The notes: generated by a model not told the origin, from the letters alone. A DNA stretch of 42,256 bases from JBHIBA01 sp046758845 (GCA_046758845.1 JBHIBA010000008.1:1-42256), one strand, 5' to 3'. Shown: positions 15,626-25,331, counted from the stretch's first letter. Numbers and translations are program-made.

Positions 15626-17890
15626 CTAAGAGGACGAAAGGATTTTCTCGGCTGTCAGGGGAAGCTCCTGAATCCGGATGCCGGTGGCATGATGAATGGC
15701 GTTGGCGATGGCCGCTGCCGTAGGATTGATGGGCGCCTCGGAGCAACCCTTGGCCCCGTAGGGACCTAGCGGGTCGTGGGATTCCACCAATATGGAGTGC
15801 ACCCTGGCCGAGCCTTCGGCCTTCGGGAGAGGGCAGTCGGCAAGATTCCCGTTGATTTCCTGGCCCTGCGCAAGCAGGAGTCCCTCGGTCAGGGCGTAGC
15901 CGAGTCCCTGGATCACGGCCCCGTGAACTTGTCCCTCCGCCGTCAGAGGATTGATGACAAAGCCCGCGTCATCGGCGACCCAGATATCCAAAACCTCCAC
16001 CCGGCCGGTCCCTGTATCCACCTCAACCTCGGTCACCTGGGCCGTAAACTCGTACGCTGGGGCGAAGTTGCCGTAGAGATTCTTGTCGAGGACGAAGTCG
16101 TTCGGGGCGTCGTAAACCCCTTGGCCGACAACGGGGCGTCCGTTCTTCCGGTAGAGGTTGAACGCGGCGGCCTCGGCCATGGAGACCTTTCGGTCCGGCG
16201 AGGTCTGGACATGGATCGAACCGTCCTTCAGGACCAGGTCTTCGGGTCGGGCTTCGAGCCGCTCGGCGGCCGCTTCCAGGATCTGCCGGCGCGCGTCTTG
16301 CGCGGCCAGGCGCGCCGCGTTCCCGCCGATTAGAGTCAGCCGGCTCGCATACGCGCCGAAGCCGTAAGGGCTCGTGTCCGTGTCGGCGGACGACAGGGCG
16401 ACCTCTTGGGGGGAAAGACCCAGCTCCTCGGCGACGATCTGGGCGAGGACCGTCTTTGCCCCTTGACCGACGTCTCCCTCGCTGCACAGGAGCTGAACTC
16501 CCCCGTCCTCGTTGACCTTCACCTGCATGGAGGCGCCGTCCCAGTCTGCATAAACCCGGGCGCCGCTCGTGTGGATGGCGCAGGCGATGCCGATTCCGCG
16601 GCGCTTGGAACCCGTCCCTTTTGAGGACCGTTTGGCCTTCCATCCGCTTCGCTCCACCACGGCGCGGATGCACCGCTCCATTTCGCAGGACTCGATCTTC
16701 CACCCGTGGACGGTCGTATCCCCAACCTGGGTGCAGTTCTTGAGTCGGAGCTCGGCCGGGTCCATCTCAATCGCCTGGGCCAGGGCATCGAGATGCTGCT
16801 CCATGGCGAAGCCCATCTGCGGGTTTCCGTAGCCGCGGAAGGCCCCCTTGGGAAGGGTGTGGGTGTAGACGAGGGAACCCTCCGTGCGGACGTTCTTTTG
16901 CCGGTAGTGATTGTCCATCCGCATGGCCCCCGCCCCGAGGATTCCCAGGCATTTCCCGACGTAGGCGCCGGTGTCGGCCACGATTTTGCACTCCTTGGCC
17001 GTAATCACGCCGTCCCGTTTGATTCCCATCTTGAGGGCGATGGTCATGGGGACGCGGGGTCGTCCCGCCTCGAACTCGTCCAGGCGCGTGTTCAGCAGCT
17101 TCACGGGGGCCCCCGCTTTTTGGGCGAGAAGGGCGGCGATCATGGCCAGGGGCTCGTCCACGTACTTTCCGCCGAATGCGCCCCCCACGGCGGACTGGAT
17201 CACGCGGACCTTCGTGAGGGAAAGGCCGAGGGCCTTGGCGATTTTCTTTCGAGCATAAAAGATGGCCTGGCAGGGCATCCAGACGATCAGGCGGCCCTCC
17301 CGGTCCCACTGGGCCAGAGTTCCCATGGGTTCCATGTAGGCCTGAGAGACGGCGGAGGTCCGGTAGGTTTCTTCCAGCACTACGTCGGCCTCGCGCAATC
17401 CGGCCTCAGGGTCACCCCGGGTGAAGTCCAGGCGGCCGGCCAGGTTTCCCGATTCATGGACTTTCGGCGCATCGGGCCCAAGGGCCTCCTCCGGGAGAAA
17501 GACAGCGGGGAGCGGTAGGTATTCCACATGGATCAGTTCCAGGGCGTCCAGCGTGGTCGCTTCATCCACCGCGGCGACCGCTGCCACCTCGTGGCCCACG
17601 TAAAGGGCGCGATCGATCGCCAGCGTGGTTTGGTCATCCACGACGGACCCCCATTGGATGGGGGGCACTTCTATGCCGGTCAAGACGGCCCTGACCCCTG
17701 GGAGTTTCCTCGCCCGCGCCGTGTCGATGTGGGCGATCTTTGCGTGCGGATGGGGGCTTCTGAGAACTTTGGCATAGAGCATGCGGGGGAGCTTCATGTC
17801 GGCCACGTACTCCAGCGCGCCGCTGACCTTCAAGGGGGCATCCACCATCGGCGTTGGCTTTCCGATCACAGAGTATTCCGCCACGGTCAT
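15626..17890 (-). CDS. Molybdenum hydroxylase large subunit 1 (xanthine dehydrogenase family)
   Basis: 754-residue molybdopterin-binding subunit of the xanthine dehydrogenase/aldehyde oxidase family. N-terminal hammerhead domain (YSVIGKPTPMVDAPLKVSGA, then YVADMKLPRMLYAKVLRSPH), molybdopterin motifs GGAFGGK (236-242), AFRGYGNPQ and DVGQGAKTV, and a C-terminal AKGCSE with the expected base Glu at 718. It lacks the AYXCSFR motif of form I CO dehydrogenase. It hydroxylates a C-H bond next to N or an aldehyde carbon; the substrate is open. It needs iron-sulfur and FAD partners not encoded beside it. ATG 17890 follows TGGAGAG and a promoter candidate lies at 17985-18012. It is followed by orphan binding protein 1. 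Confidence 0.88.
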   Translation of the reverse strand: MTVAEYSVIGKPTPMVDAPLKVSGALEYVADMKLPRMLYAKVLRSPHPHAKIAHIDTARARKLPGVRAVLTGIEVPPIQWGSVVDDQTTLAIDRALYVGHEVAAVAAVDEATTLDALELIHVEYLPLPAVFLPEEALGPDAPKVHESGNLAGRLDFTRGDPEAGLREADVVLEETYRTSAVSQAYMEPMGTLAQWDREGRLIVWMPCQAIFYARKKIAKALGLSLTKVRVIQSAVGGAFGGKYVDEPLAMIAALLAQKAGAPVKLLNTRLDEFEAGRPRVPMTIALKMGIKRDGVITAKECKIVADTGAYVGKCLGILGAGAMRMDNHYRQKNVRTEGSLVYTHTLPKGAFRGYGNPQMGFAMEQHLDALAQAIEMDPAELRLKNCTQVGDTTVHGWKIESCEMERCIRAVVERSGWKAKRSSKGTGSKRRGIGIACAIHTSGARVYADWDGASMQVKVNEDGGVQLLCSEGDVGQGAKTVLAQIVAEELGLSPQEVALSSADTDTSPYGFGAYASRLTLIGGNAARLAAQDARRQILEAAAERLEARPEDLVLKDGSIHVQTSPDRKVSMAEAAAFNLYRKNGRPVVGQGVYDAPNDFVLDKNLYGNFAPAYEFTAQVTEVEVDTGTGRVEVLDIWVADDAGFVINPLTAEGQVHGAVIQGLGYALTEGLLLAQGQEINGNLADCPLPKAEGSARVHSILVESHDPLGPYGAKGCSEAPINPTAAAIANAIHHATGIRIQELPLTAEKILSSS

Positions 17891-17984
17891 TTCTCTCCAA
17901 AGGGCGAAAGGAGGCGCTTCTGCCTGACCGGCGGGTGGCCGCCCACAGGCATGTTAAACCGATTCACCGCGTTACAACGGCCGA

Positions 17985-18012
17985 ATTATTACTTTCCTTC
18001 CCGAAAGGTCAA
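17985..18012 (-). promoter_or_regulatory. Sigma70-type promoter for molybdenum hydroxylase 1
   Basis: Minus strand TTGACC (plus 18007-18012), a 16-bp spacer and AATAAT (plus 17985-17990), about 90 nt before ATG 17890. The remaining space to 18167 shows no gene, only a short inverted repeat GCCTCGCC/GGCGAGGC near 18082-18134. Confidence 0.5.
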
Positions 18013-18167
18013 TCAAACTTCGTTTAACGAGGTCCGTAGAAGGCTCATCTCAGCAGACTGAGCGCAGCGAACGAAACCGCGGCCTCGCCATTACATCGCC
18101 GCGTAGCAAGCCAGCCGAGAAACACGGCGAGGCGGAGATCCGAAAACTCGCGAGGTCTTATTTATCA

Positions 18168-18623
18168 CTATCCTAACCTTGGTAGGAACATGCCTGTTTT
18201 CTTCTTGTAATCGAGATATTTATCCCCCCATATTTCCGTCATTTGTTTTTCCTCTAGTCGGCAGTTTAGGCACCAAATCGGGATAAATACCAGCAATATC
18301 GCAAACCAAAGCCACGAAAAGAACAGCACCCCGATCCCTATCATAGTAAAATAGGCGCCAAGATACATGGGATGTCTGGAATATTTAAACGGTCCGTCTG
18401 TTATTAATTCTTTCGTATGGAAAGCGTGTCTCATGTAGTAGGTCGATGACATCCAGAAAGAAAAAGCCGCCAGGGCAAGAACAATTCCAATTACAATGAT
18501 GAATATATTATCATTCAATATTGGCGGTCGCTTGGTAAGATACTGTCCCAGGAACAGGGCGGCTAAATTAATGACGCCTAACGCCCTCGGTAAAATTTCA
18601 ATGGCTGTTGATTTTTTAATCAT
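18168..18623 (-). CDS. Isoprenylcysteine methyltransferase-family membrane protein, AT-rich
   Basis: 151-residue integral membrane protein of the ICMT/PEMT-like methyltransferase family. About four hydrophobic helices, the signature GPFKYSRHPMYLGAYF (SAM-binding RHPMY core) and a conserved end EEKQMTEIWGDKYLDYKKKT followed by FLPRLG. Bacterial members methylate diverse small molecules or lipids; the substrate is unknown. The gene is markedly AT-rich (runs such as AATATATTATC) and uses Ile ATA/ATT and Lys AAA codons unlike its GC-rich neighbours, so it was probably acquired recently. ATG 18623 has a GAGAGGA-like site upstream. No mobile-element end is seen beside it. Confidence 0.8.
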   Translation of the reverse strand: MIKKSTAIEILPRALGVINLAALFLGQYLTKRPPILNDNIFIIVIGIVLALAAFSFWMSSTYYMRHAFHTKELITDGPFKYSRHPMYLGAYFTMIGIGVLFFSWLWFAILLVFIPIWCLNCRLEEKQMTEIWGDKYLDYKKKTGMFLPRLG

Positions 18624-18846
18624 CTTGTCAAGAGGTCCTCTCGTCTGGGGTTCTGTGGAAGAAGTAAAGGTCCTTGAGGTCGAAGGAGAGCGAAGCCTCG
18701 TCAGCCGGCCTCCTGGGGGACCGGTTGTGGGGTACTGCGCGTGCCCGTAGATCCTTTTTCAGAAATTGGGCCTGACGCGGGGGCCTAAAGGCGCGAAGGC
18801 TAAACGGTCCTGGGGTAGGCGCCTTTCCTTGTCATCTTCGCGTTTG

Positions 18847-19866
18847 TTACTTGCCGGGTCTCTTGGGAAAGAGACGCGGAAGGAACTCGTTTGTGTAGAG
18901 ATCCTTTACGGGAACCGTTTTGGTGAGATGCATGAACTTGGTGATGAGGTCCCGGGTATAGGTCATCTTCTTTTGATCGATGTATCCGATGCCCTTGTCC
19001 ATGGCGGTCTTGGTCATCAGGTGATCGATCGTGATGTCCAGCATCTGGCGGGCAATTTTCGGGTCAGCTGTTTTGTGAAACTTGAGAAAACTTTTGACCG
19101 CGCCGTCCGGGTTCTCGACCATCCAGGCGGCGCCTTTGTAGCTCGCCTCGATGAACCGCCGGGAGAGGTCGCCCCTGTCCCGGACCGTTATATCGGTCGC
19201 GATGACGCCAGAGCTATACAGGTCCACGCCGTAGTCGGCGTAGAGGATGGACTCCACCTCCTTGCCCTGCTTCTTGGCCGTCCTCCAAAGGGCCGGACCG
19301 GACACGTAAAAGAGGGAGGTCGCTTCGATGGTGCCCGCCAAGAGGCTTGAAATGGTCACGTCCGGGGCGATGGTCAGCCACTTGATCTTTTTCACGTCGA
19401 GGTGATTGATGGCTGCGAACGCCGGGAAGATGGCCCTGCCGGAATCGCCGGCCGCCGTGCCGATGGTCTTCCCTTCCAGGTCTTTGGGCTTTTGGATCCC
19501 CGTCCGCTTCAGGCTGAAGATGACGTACATGGACTTGTCATGATAGGCGGCGAGGACTTTCACCGGCGTATCCTTCGAGCGCGCGATGATGGAGGAGGGG
19601 ATATCGCCGAAGCCGAAATCCACCGCCTCTCCGGCCACCTTCTTGACTACGTCGGCCCCGCCAAATCCCCGCTGAATCGTGACGTTTAAGTTTACCGCCT
19701 TGTACAGGCCCCGATCCTGGGCAACATAAAAAGCTGCGTCCCGGCTGATGGGAACCCATCCGAGCGAAAACTTTACGTTGTCGGCGCCCCACGCCGCCAG
19801 GGGGTTGAAGAGCCCGAAGGCCAGAAGGAACCCAGCAGTTTTTACGGCGAATGCGAGTCTCTTCAT
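18847..19866 (-). CDS. NMT1/THI5-like substrate-binding protein (orphan 2)
   Basis: 339 residues after choosing ATG 19866, which follows GGAGAGAG and begins a clear signal peptide (MKRLAFAVKTAGFLLAFGLF to AAWG). Family pattern: VKFSLGWVPISRDAAFYVAQ, YKAVNLNVTIQRGFGGADV, IQKPKDLEGKTIGTAAGDSG and a C-terminal DLYTNEFLPRLF. The first ligand loop (PISRD in place of WxxYGK) differs from its relatives, suggesting another ligand. It is 106 bp downstream of hydroxylase 2 and likely co-transcribed with it. No permease lies nearby. Confidence 0.83.
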   Translation of the reverse strand: MKRLAFAVKTAGFLLAFGLFNPLAAWGADNVKFSLGWVPISRDAAFYVAQDRGLYKAVNLNVTIQRGFGGADVVKKVAGEAVDFGFGDIPSSIIARSKDTPVKVLAAYHDKSMYVIFSLKRTGIQKPKDLEGKTIGTAAGDSGRAIFPAFAAINHLDVKKIKWLTIAPDVTISSLLAGTIEATSLFYVSGPALWRTAKKQGKEVESILYADYGVDLYSSGVIATDITVRDRGDLSRRFIEASYKGAAWMVENPDGAVKSFLKFHKTADPKIARQMLDITIDHLMTKTAMDKGIGYIDQKKMTYTRDLITKFMHLTKTVPVKDLYTNEFLPRLFPKRPGK

Positions 19867-19972
19867 GGTTCTCTCTCCGTAGTGAAATAGGTTCAAGGTA
19901 TTATCTCGCGTCTTCGGCTTCTCGGGAAGGGACCGGGCAAAACTCAATTGGCGAAGAGGGCCTTTCAGAATC

Positions 19973-22807
19973 TCAGGCGGACGGAACCTCCACGGCCTTG
20001 GTTCGGCCTTGGGCCAGGAGCTGGCGGAGCCTCTCCGGCTTGAGGGGAAGATCCACCGCGCGAACGCCCGTGGCGTCGTAAATGGCGTTGATGATGGCGG
20101 GCGCGCCCGGGAGCAGTGAGGCTTCAGCGATGCCCTTCGCTCCGTAGGGACCCTCCAGCTCCGGGTCCTCTACGATGATGGGAACGATCTCCGGCGCCTT
20201 CTTGATCCCCGGGATCCCGAGTTGCGTCAGCGTCCAGGTCTTGGGGATCCCCTTCTCGACCACGTATTCTTCCGACAGGGCGTAGCCGAGGCCCTGGAGC
20301 ACGGCCCCCTCCACCTGTCCCTCGATCCCCAGTGGATAGATGGCGCGGCCGCAATCGGTTGCCGCGAACACCTTGAGGACGTCCACCTCGCCGCTGTCCT
20401 CGTGCACCTGCACGACGGCGGCGTGTGCGACGAACGTGAAGCTGTGATAGTTGCGGTAATCCTTCTTTTTGATGCCGAGCTCCGCCTCGGGGTCCATGAC
20501 CGGGGGAAACGTTTCCGGGCAGAGATACTGGTATTGGGTGGTCAGGTCTTCCCCTTCGGAACGCGCAAGGGCCGCGATCTCCCGGTTCGTGGCGATCTCT
20601 TTGCCGCCGCTCGCCCGGAAGGCGCGGCCGTCTTTCCAGACGATATCCTCCGGGGCGATCTCGAAGTTCCGGCTCACGAGGTCGAAGAGCCTCGCCCGGA
20701 ACTCCCGGGACGCACCCAGGACGGCGTTTCCCGTCGTGAACGTCTGGCGGGAGCCGGCCGTGCGGCCGCAGTCCAGTGTGCGCTCGGTATCGGGTGTCAT
20801 CAGCTCCACCGCCTCATAGGGGATGCCGAGGGTCTCGGAGGCGATCTGGCAGATGATGGTGCTCTGGCCCCCACCGATGTCCGCCGCGCCGGTGCGGACG
20901 CGTACCGCGCCGTCCTCCAGCATCTCCATAATCGCCGTGGCCCTGTCGGGCCTGCCCTGGCCGACCCCGATGTTCTTGTAGGCCGCGCCGACGCCAAGGC
21001 CGATCTTTCCGCCGTTTCGGGGAGTAAACGGCATCTCCGCCCGGACGGCTTCTTGAAGCCGTTCCAGACATTCCTTGATTCCGACGGTGCAGTTCAGGTT
21101 CACCCCCGTGGGCATGGCCGCCCCCCTCTTGAGGACGTTCTTCAACCGCAGCTCGAAGGGGTCCATTCCAAGACGCCGGGCGATGATGTCCATCTGGCTC
21201 TCCATGGCGAAGCTCACCTGATTGATCCCGAAGCCCCGGAACGACCCGCAGGGGATGTTGTTGGTGTAAACCCTTGTGCCATGGAGCCGGACGTTGGGGA
21301 TTTCATAGGGGCCTGCGGAGAACATCGTGGCGTTGCCGATCACCCAAGGGCCGGTATAGGCATAAGGCCCGCCGTCGGCCAGGATCCGGGTTTCGGCCGC
21401 CGTGACCCGACCTTCCCGGTCCACGGCCGTCTTGTAGCGCATGCGCATGGGATGCTTTCGGTGGTGGTTCAAAAGGGACTCCGCCCGGGTGTTGGTCATC
21501 TTAACGGGCCGTCCGGTGCGCAAGGCCCCCAGCGCCAGGTAGGGGTGAAGGGAGAGGTCCTCCTTCCCGCCGAAGGCCCCGCCGATGGAAAGGACGATCT
21601 CCCGCATCTTCTCTTTGGGCAGCCCGATGGCCCCGCAAAGGTCGTCCCGGTCCATGAACAGGCACTGTGAGGCGATCATCAGGGTCACGACGCCCCGTTC
21701 ATCCACGTAAGCCACCCCGGATTCCGGCTCCAGGAAGCCGTGATCGATCCGGGAGCAGGAGTAATCGCCCTCCACCACCAGGTGGGCCTCAGCGAAGGCT
21801 TTGTCCACGTCTCCTTTCTCGAGCTTGACCTCGTGGAGGATGTTTCCCCTTGGATGGTCTTCGTGAATCAGGGGGGCGTCCGGCGACAGCGCCTGGAGGG
21901 GATCGAACAACCCGGGCAGATCCTCATAGCGGACCCGGATCTTTTTGACCGCCTCCTCCGCCTCCTCCGGCGTCTGGGCGTAGACGGCGGCGAGGACGTC
22001 GGCGACGCTTCGGATCTTCTCCGCCGCGAAGACGGGCTTGTCCTTGACGACCACGCCCATGCGGTTGGTGCCTGGGACGTCTTTGGCCGTCAGGACGGCG
22101 GCCACGCCGGGCGACCTCTCCGCCTCTGCGGTGTCCAGCGCGAACCGGGCCGAAGGCCGCTCGCTGTAGAGGAGCTTGCCGTAGAGCATGCCGTCCATAT
22201 AAACGTCGTCGGCGAAGACGGCGCGCCCGGCCACCTTGTCGATGGCGTCCTTCTTGATGACGGAAACCCCCACCGCGCGCCCGCTCTCCTCCAGGGAAGA
22301 TGTTCCAAAGCCTTCCGGCCAAGCCCCTTGGGAGAGGAAATGAGCGGCCGCCTGAACCGCCTCGATGACCTTTTTGTATCCCGTGCACCGGCAGAGGATT
22401 TCCTTGAGGCCCTCTTTGATGTCCTCCACCGACGGGTCCGGGTTGCTGCTCAAAAGCGCGCGCGTGGCGAGGACATAAGCCGGGATGCAAAAGCCGCACT
22501 GGATCGCGCCGCTGCGAACGAAGGCCTCCTGGACCGGGTCGAGGGGGGCATCGGGCGATTCCCCCTCGATGGTCTCCACGGACCGCCCATCCAGGGTTCC
22601 CATCTTGATCAGGCAGGCGAGCCGGGGCTTGCCGTCGATGAGGACCATGCAGGCGCCGCAATCCCCGTCCCCCGGGGAGCAGCCGACCTTTGCCCCGGTG
22701 AGGCGCAACTCATCCCGCAGATAGCGGATGAGCGGCAAATCGGGGTCTGCCTGGGCCGAGCGGTTCTTACCGTTCACCCGAACATTCACCGCTACGGGCG
22801 GGCACAT
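19973..22807 (-). CDS. Fused [2Fe-2S] and molybdopterin hydroxylase (hydroxylase 2)
   Basis: 944 residues, with the iron-sulfur subunit fused in front of the molybdenum subunit as in Desulfovibrio aldehyde oxidoreductase. Residues 1-75 are a plant-ferredoxin-type domain (C43, C50, C53, C65), 76-160 the second [2Fe-2S] helical domain (C104, C107, C139, C141: QCGFC and LCRCTGY), and about 180-944 the molybdopterin part with GGAFGGK, SFRGFGINQ, ADIGGGQST and AKGIAE with base Glu 895. It has no FAD domain, so electrons must pass to an external acceptor or a distant flavoprotein. Odd: the first cluster loop reads GCSPGDGDCGAC, C-x6-C, two residues longer than the usual C-x4-C. ATG 22807 has AAGGAGA upstream. 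It lies 63 bp downstream of hydroxylase 3. Confidence 0.88.
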   Translation of the reverse strand: MCPPVAVNVRVNGKNRSAQADPDLPLIRYLRDELRLTGAKVGCSPGDGDCGACMVLIDGKPRLACLIKMGTLDGRSVETIEGESPDAPLDPVQEAFVRSGAIQCGFCIPAYVLATRALLSSNPDPSVEDIKEGLKEILCRCTGYKKVIEAVQAAAHFLSQGAWPEGFGTSSLEESGRAVGVSVIKKDAIDKVAGRAVFADDVYMDGMLYGKLLYSERPSARFALDTAEAERSPGVAAVLTAKDVPGTNRMGVVVKDKPVFAAEKIRSVADVLAAVYAQTPEEAEEAVKKIRVRYEDLPGLFDPLQALSPDAPLIHEDHPRGNILHEVKLEKGDVDKAFAEAHLVVEGDYSCSRIDHGFLEPESGVAYVDERGVVTLMIASQCLFMDRDDLCGAIGLPKEKMREIVLSIGGAFGGKEDLSLHPYLALGALRTGRPVKMTNTRAESLLNHHRKHPMRMRYKTAVDREGRVTAAETRILADGGPYAYTGPWVIGNATMFSAGPYEIPNVRLHGTRVYTNNIPCGSFRGFGINQVSFAMESQMDIIARRLGMDPFELRLKNVLKRGAAMPTGVNLNCTVGIKECLERLQEAVRAEMPFTPRNGGKIGLGVGAAYKNIGVGQGRPDRATAIMEMLEDGAVRVRTGAADIGGGQSTIICQIASETLGIPYEAVELMTPDTERTLDCGRTAGSRQTFTTGNAVLGASREFRARLFDLVSRNFEIAPEDIVWKDGRAFRASGGKEIATNREIAALARSEGEDLTTQYQYLCPETFPPVMDPEAELGIKKKDYRNYHSFTFVAHAAVVQVHEDSGEVDVLKVFAATDCGRAIYPLGIEGQVEGAVLQGLGYALSEEYVVEKGIPKTWTLTQLGIPGIKKAPEIVPIIVEDPELEGPYGAKGIAEASLLPGAPAIINAIYDATGVRAVDLPLKPERLRQLLAQGRTKAVEVPSA

Positions 22808-22870
22808 GACGGTGCAGTCTCCTTTCGAGCGGGGGTCCCCGAATCGTCCTGGGTGCGGGCGGTCACGGTC

Positions 22871-25168
22871 CTACAAGCTCGCCGTTTCTCTTGCCCGGAG
22901 CAGTTCCAGGACCTTCTCGGCGGTGATGGGGAGGCTCGTCACCCGGGCGCCGATTGCGTGGGAGACGGCGTTGGCGATCGCCGCCGCGGTCGGCACGATG
23001 CAGGGTTCCCCCAGCCCCTTCGCCCCGTACGGTCCGCGCGGCTCGATGTTGTCCACAAAATCGACGTGGATCGGCAGAAAGTCGGACATGGTGGGGACCC
23101 GGTAATCATAGAAGTTGGGGTTGGCCACCCGGCCGCCTTCGAACTTGAATTCTTCCATCAGCGCCCAGCCCACCCCTTGAAGGACTCCCCCTTCCACCTG
23201 ACCCTCGGCTGTCAGCCGATTGAGGATGCGCCCGGAGTCGTGGGCCGCCCACATCTGGATAACCCTGACCTCCCCGGTCTCGGCATCGACCTCCACCTCG
23301 GCGACCTGGGCGGCGAAGGGGTAGGCGATGCTCGAATTTCCGAACCGCGTTTCGGAATCGGGAATGACGACGTCCGCCGGGACGAAATTTCCCTCGCCCA
23401 GGATGGGTTTGCCCCCCTGAGTGAGAACCATCGACCGGGCGACCGCGCGGAAGGCGACGCTTCGATCCGGGGAGCCCTTGACGAATATCGATCCGTCGTG
23501 CAATTCGAGGTCTTCGGGCCTGCATTCGAGCTCCCCGGCCGCATGGGCCAGGATCTTCTCCTTGGCGTTCCGCGCCGCCCGGATGACCGCATGGCCCCCG
23601 ACGGTCGTCGTCCGGGTGGCAAAGGCCCCGAGGCACATCGGCGTCAGGTCGGTGTCCACGCCCGAGACCCGGATGTCCTCCATCCCCACGCCAAGCTCCT
23701 CGGCGACGATCTGGGAAAAAAGGGTGCGGCTTCCCTGACCGAGGTCCACCTCTCCCGTGAGCAGGTAGGCCCGGCCGTCCTCGTCCACGCGGACCGTTGC
23801 CGAAGACCCGTCGAAATCCTTGAAGGACCCCCGAAACCCCGACGTGTGCAGGCAGCAGGCGACTCCAATCCCCCGGTACTTCCCATCCTTTGGGACGCCG
23901 CCCGCATCTCGTTTTTGAGACCAGCCCGACTCCGCTTCGGCCCGCTCCAGGCAGTCCTGGACCCCCACGCTCCCCAGTTTCCAGCCGTGGACGGTCACGT
24001 CCCCGGATTGAACAAAATTCTTCATCCGCATCACGGCGGGGTCCATCCCGAGGCGCTCCGCCAGCATGTCGATGGCCGACTCCAGCGCAAAGGCCCCTTG
24101 CGGATTGCCGAAGCCGCGGTAGCCCCCGGTCGGAAACTTGTTTGTGTAGACCAGCCGGTACCGGGCCCGGACGTTCGGCAGACGGTAGAGGTTATCCATC
24201 CGATAGGACGCAATACCGGTGATGGCCAGGGCTTCGTTGGTGTAGGCGCCATTGTCCGCGATGAAATCTGCGTCCTTCGCGAGGAAGGCGCCATCCCGCC
24301 TTGCGCCGAGGCGCGTCCAGATCTTCATGGGGACCCGGGGGTGAGTCGCCAGGAACTCTTCTTCCCGGGTATTGTCTATTCGCACGGGACGGCCCGCTTT
24401 CCGGGCAAGCCAAGCCGCGATGAGATGGAGGCACTGCATCTTCTTGGAGCCGAACCCTCCTCCGATGAACGTGTGGACAACGCGGATGTCCCCTGCGTCC
24501 ATCTGGAGAGGGGCCGCGTAGTCGTGTTTGACGATCCAGGGGTCCTGGATACCGAGGTGAAGGGTGAGACGACCGTTGGTGTCGAACTCGGCGACGGCGG
24601 CCATGGGCTCCATGTAGCACTGGTGCGCGGCGGAGGTCCAGAACGTTTCCTCCACCACCGCGTCCGCCTCCTTCATGGCCCTGTCTACGTCCCCCCGCGC
24701 GATGACCCCCTCTTTGGCGATGTTCCGCTCGGCTTCATGAATCCGGGGGGCCCCGTCGGCCATGGCGACGATAGGGTCAATGACGAAGGGCAGCTCTTCG
24801 TACTCGACCCGGATGAGCTCCAACGCCTCCTCCGCTGCGTCCAGGTCCACCGCCGCCACCGCCGCCACCTCGTCCCCTGCGTAGCGTACCTTGTCTGCGG
24901 CGAGGATTTTCTCGTCGTGAATGTTGTGGCCGATGGGGATGGGGGGGAGGTCTCCCCCGGTGAGGACGGCCTTGACGCCCCGGTGGGCAAGGGCCCGGGA
25001 GGTATCGACGTGGAGGATGCGGGCGTGGGGTAGGGGGCTTCGGAGGATCTTTCCCCACAGCATCCCCGGCAAGACCACGTCCGTCACGTACTCGCCCATC
25101 CCCATCGATTTTTCGCGGGACTCGATGGAGGGGATGGGTTTTCCGAGGACGGAGAAGGATTCCCTCAT
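22871..25168 (-). CDS. Molybdenum hydroxylase large subunit 3 (xanthine dehydrogenase family)
   Basis: 765 residues from ATG 25168, preferred over ATG 25207 because GGGAAGG precedes it and the family N-terminus (SVLGKPIPSIESREKSMGMG) begins directly after. Motifs: hammerhead YVTDVVLPGMLWGKILRSPL, molybdopterin GGGFGSK (variant of GGAFGGK), GYRGFGNPQ, EVDLGQGSRT, and AKGLGE with base Glu 721. No AYXCSFR motif is present, so it is not a form I CO dehydrogenase. It may use the [2Fe-2S] domains of hydroxylase 2, encoded 63 bp downstream, or a distant small subunit. It sits 163 bp downstream of orphan binding protein 3, probably one transcript. Confidence 0.86.
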   Translation of the reverse strand: MRESFSVLGKPIPSIESREKSMGMGEYVTDVVLPGMLWGKILRSPLPHARILHVDTSRALAHRGVKAVLTGGDLPPIPIGHNIHDEKILAADKVRYAGDEVAAVAAVDLDAAEEALELIRVEYEELPFVIDPIVAMADGAPRIHEAERNIAKEGVIARGDVDRAMKEADAVVEETFWTSAAHQCYMEPMAAVAEFDTNGRLTLHLGIQDPWIVKHDYAAPLQMDAGDIRVVHTFIGGGFGSKKMQCLHLIAAWLARKAGRPVRIDNTREEEFLATHPRVPMKIWTRLGARRDGAFLAKDADFIADNGAYTNEALAITGIASYRMDNLYRLPNVRARYRLVYTNKFPTGGYRGFGNPQGAFALESAIDMLAERLGMDPAVMRMKNFVQSGDVTVHGWKLGSVGVQDCLERAEAESGWSQKRDAGGVPKDGKYRGIGVACCLHTSGFRGSFKDFDGSSATVRVDEDGRAYLLTGEVDLGQGSRTLFSQIVAEELGVGMEDIRVSGVDTDLTPMCLGAFATRTTTVGGHAVIRAARNAKEKILAHAAGELECRPEDLELHDGSIFVKGSPDRSVAFRAVARSMVLTQGGKPILGEGNFVPADVVIPDSETRFGNSSIAYPFAAQVAEVEVDAETGEVRVIQMWAAHDSGRILNRLTAEGQVEGGVLQGVGWALMEEFKFEGGRVANPNFYDYRVPTMSDFLPIHVDFVDNIEPRGPYGAKGLGEPCIVPTAAAIANAVSHAIGARVTSLPITAEKVLELLRARETASL

Positions 25169-25331
25169 GGCAGGCCTTCCCTTTCCCTTCCTGGGAGGGG
25201 CCGACATGTGGGCAAGAACCGACGGGGAAGACCCCCCTTCTCTATCTTGCCGACGAAGGGAAGGGCCTTCCCCTAGGTCCTCGCCCGACCTCGGGTGTCT
25301 CTCAAGTCACGTCAGCAGGTCGGGCCCGCCT

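Noticed and set aside
15626..17890. Form I CO dehydrogenase large subunit, suggested by the coxG-like gene nearby
   Set aside because: The AYXCSFR motif is absent from all four large subunits.
20222..21670. 482-codon plus-strand open frame
   Set aside because: Antisense shadow of hydroxylase 2.
21740..25033. 1097-codon plus-strand open frame
   Set aside because: Antisense to hydroxylases 2 and 3 in GC-rich DNA, spanning the gap between two real genes; no family motifs.
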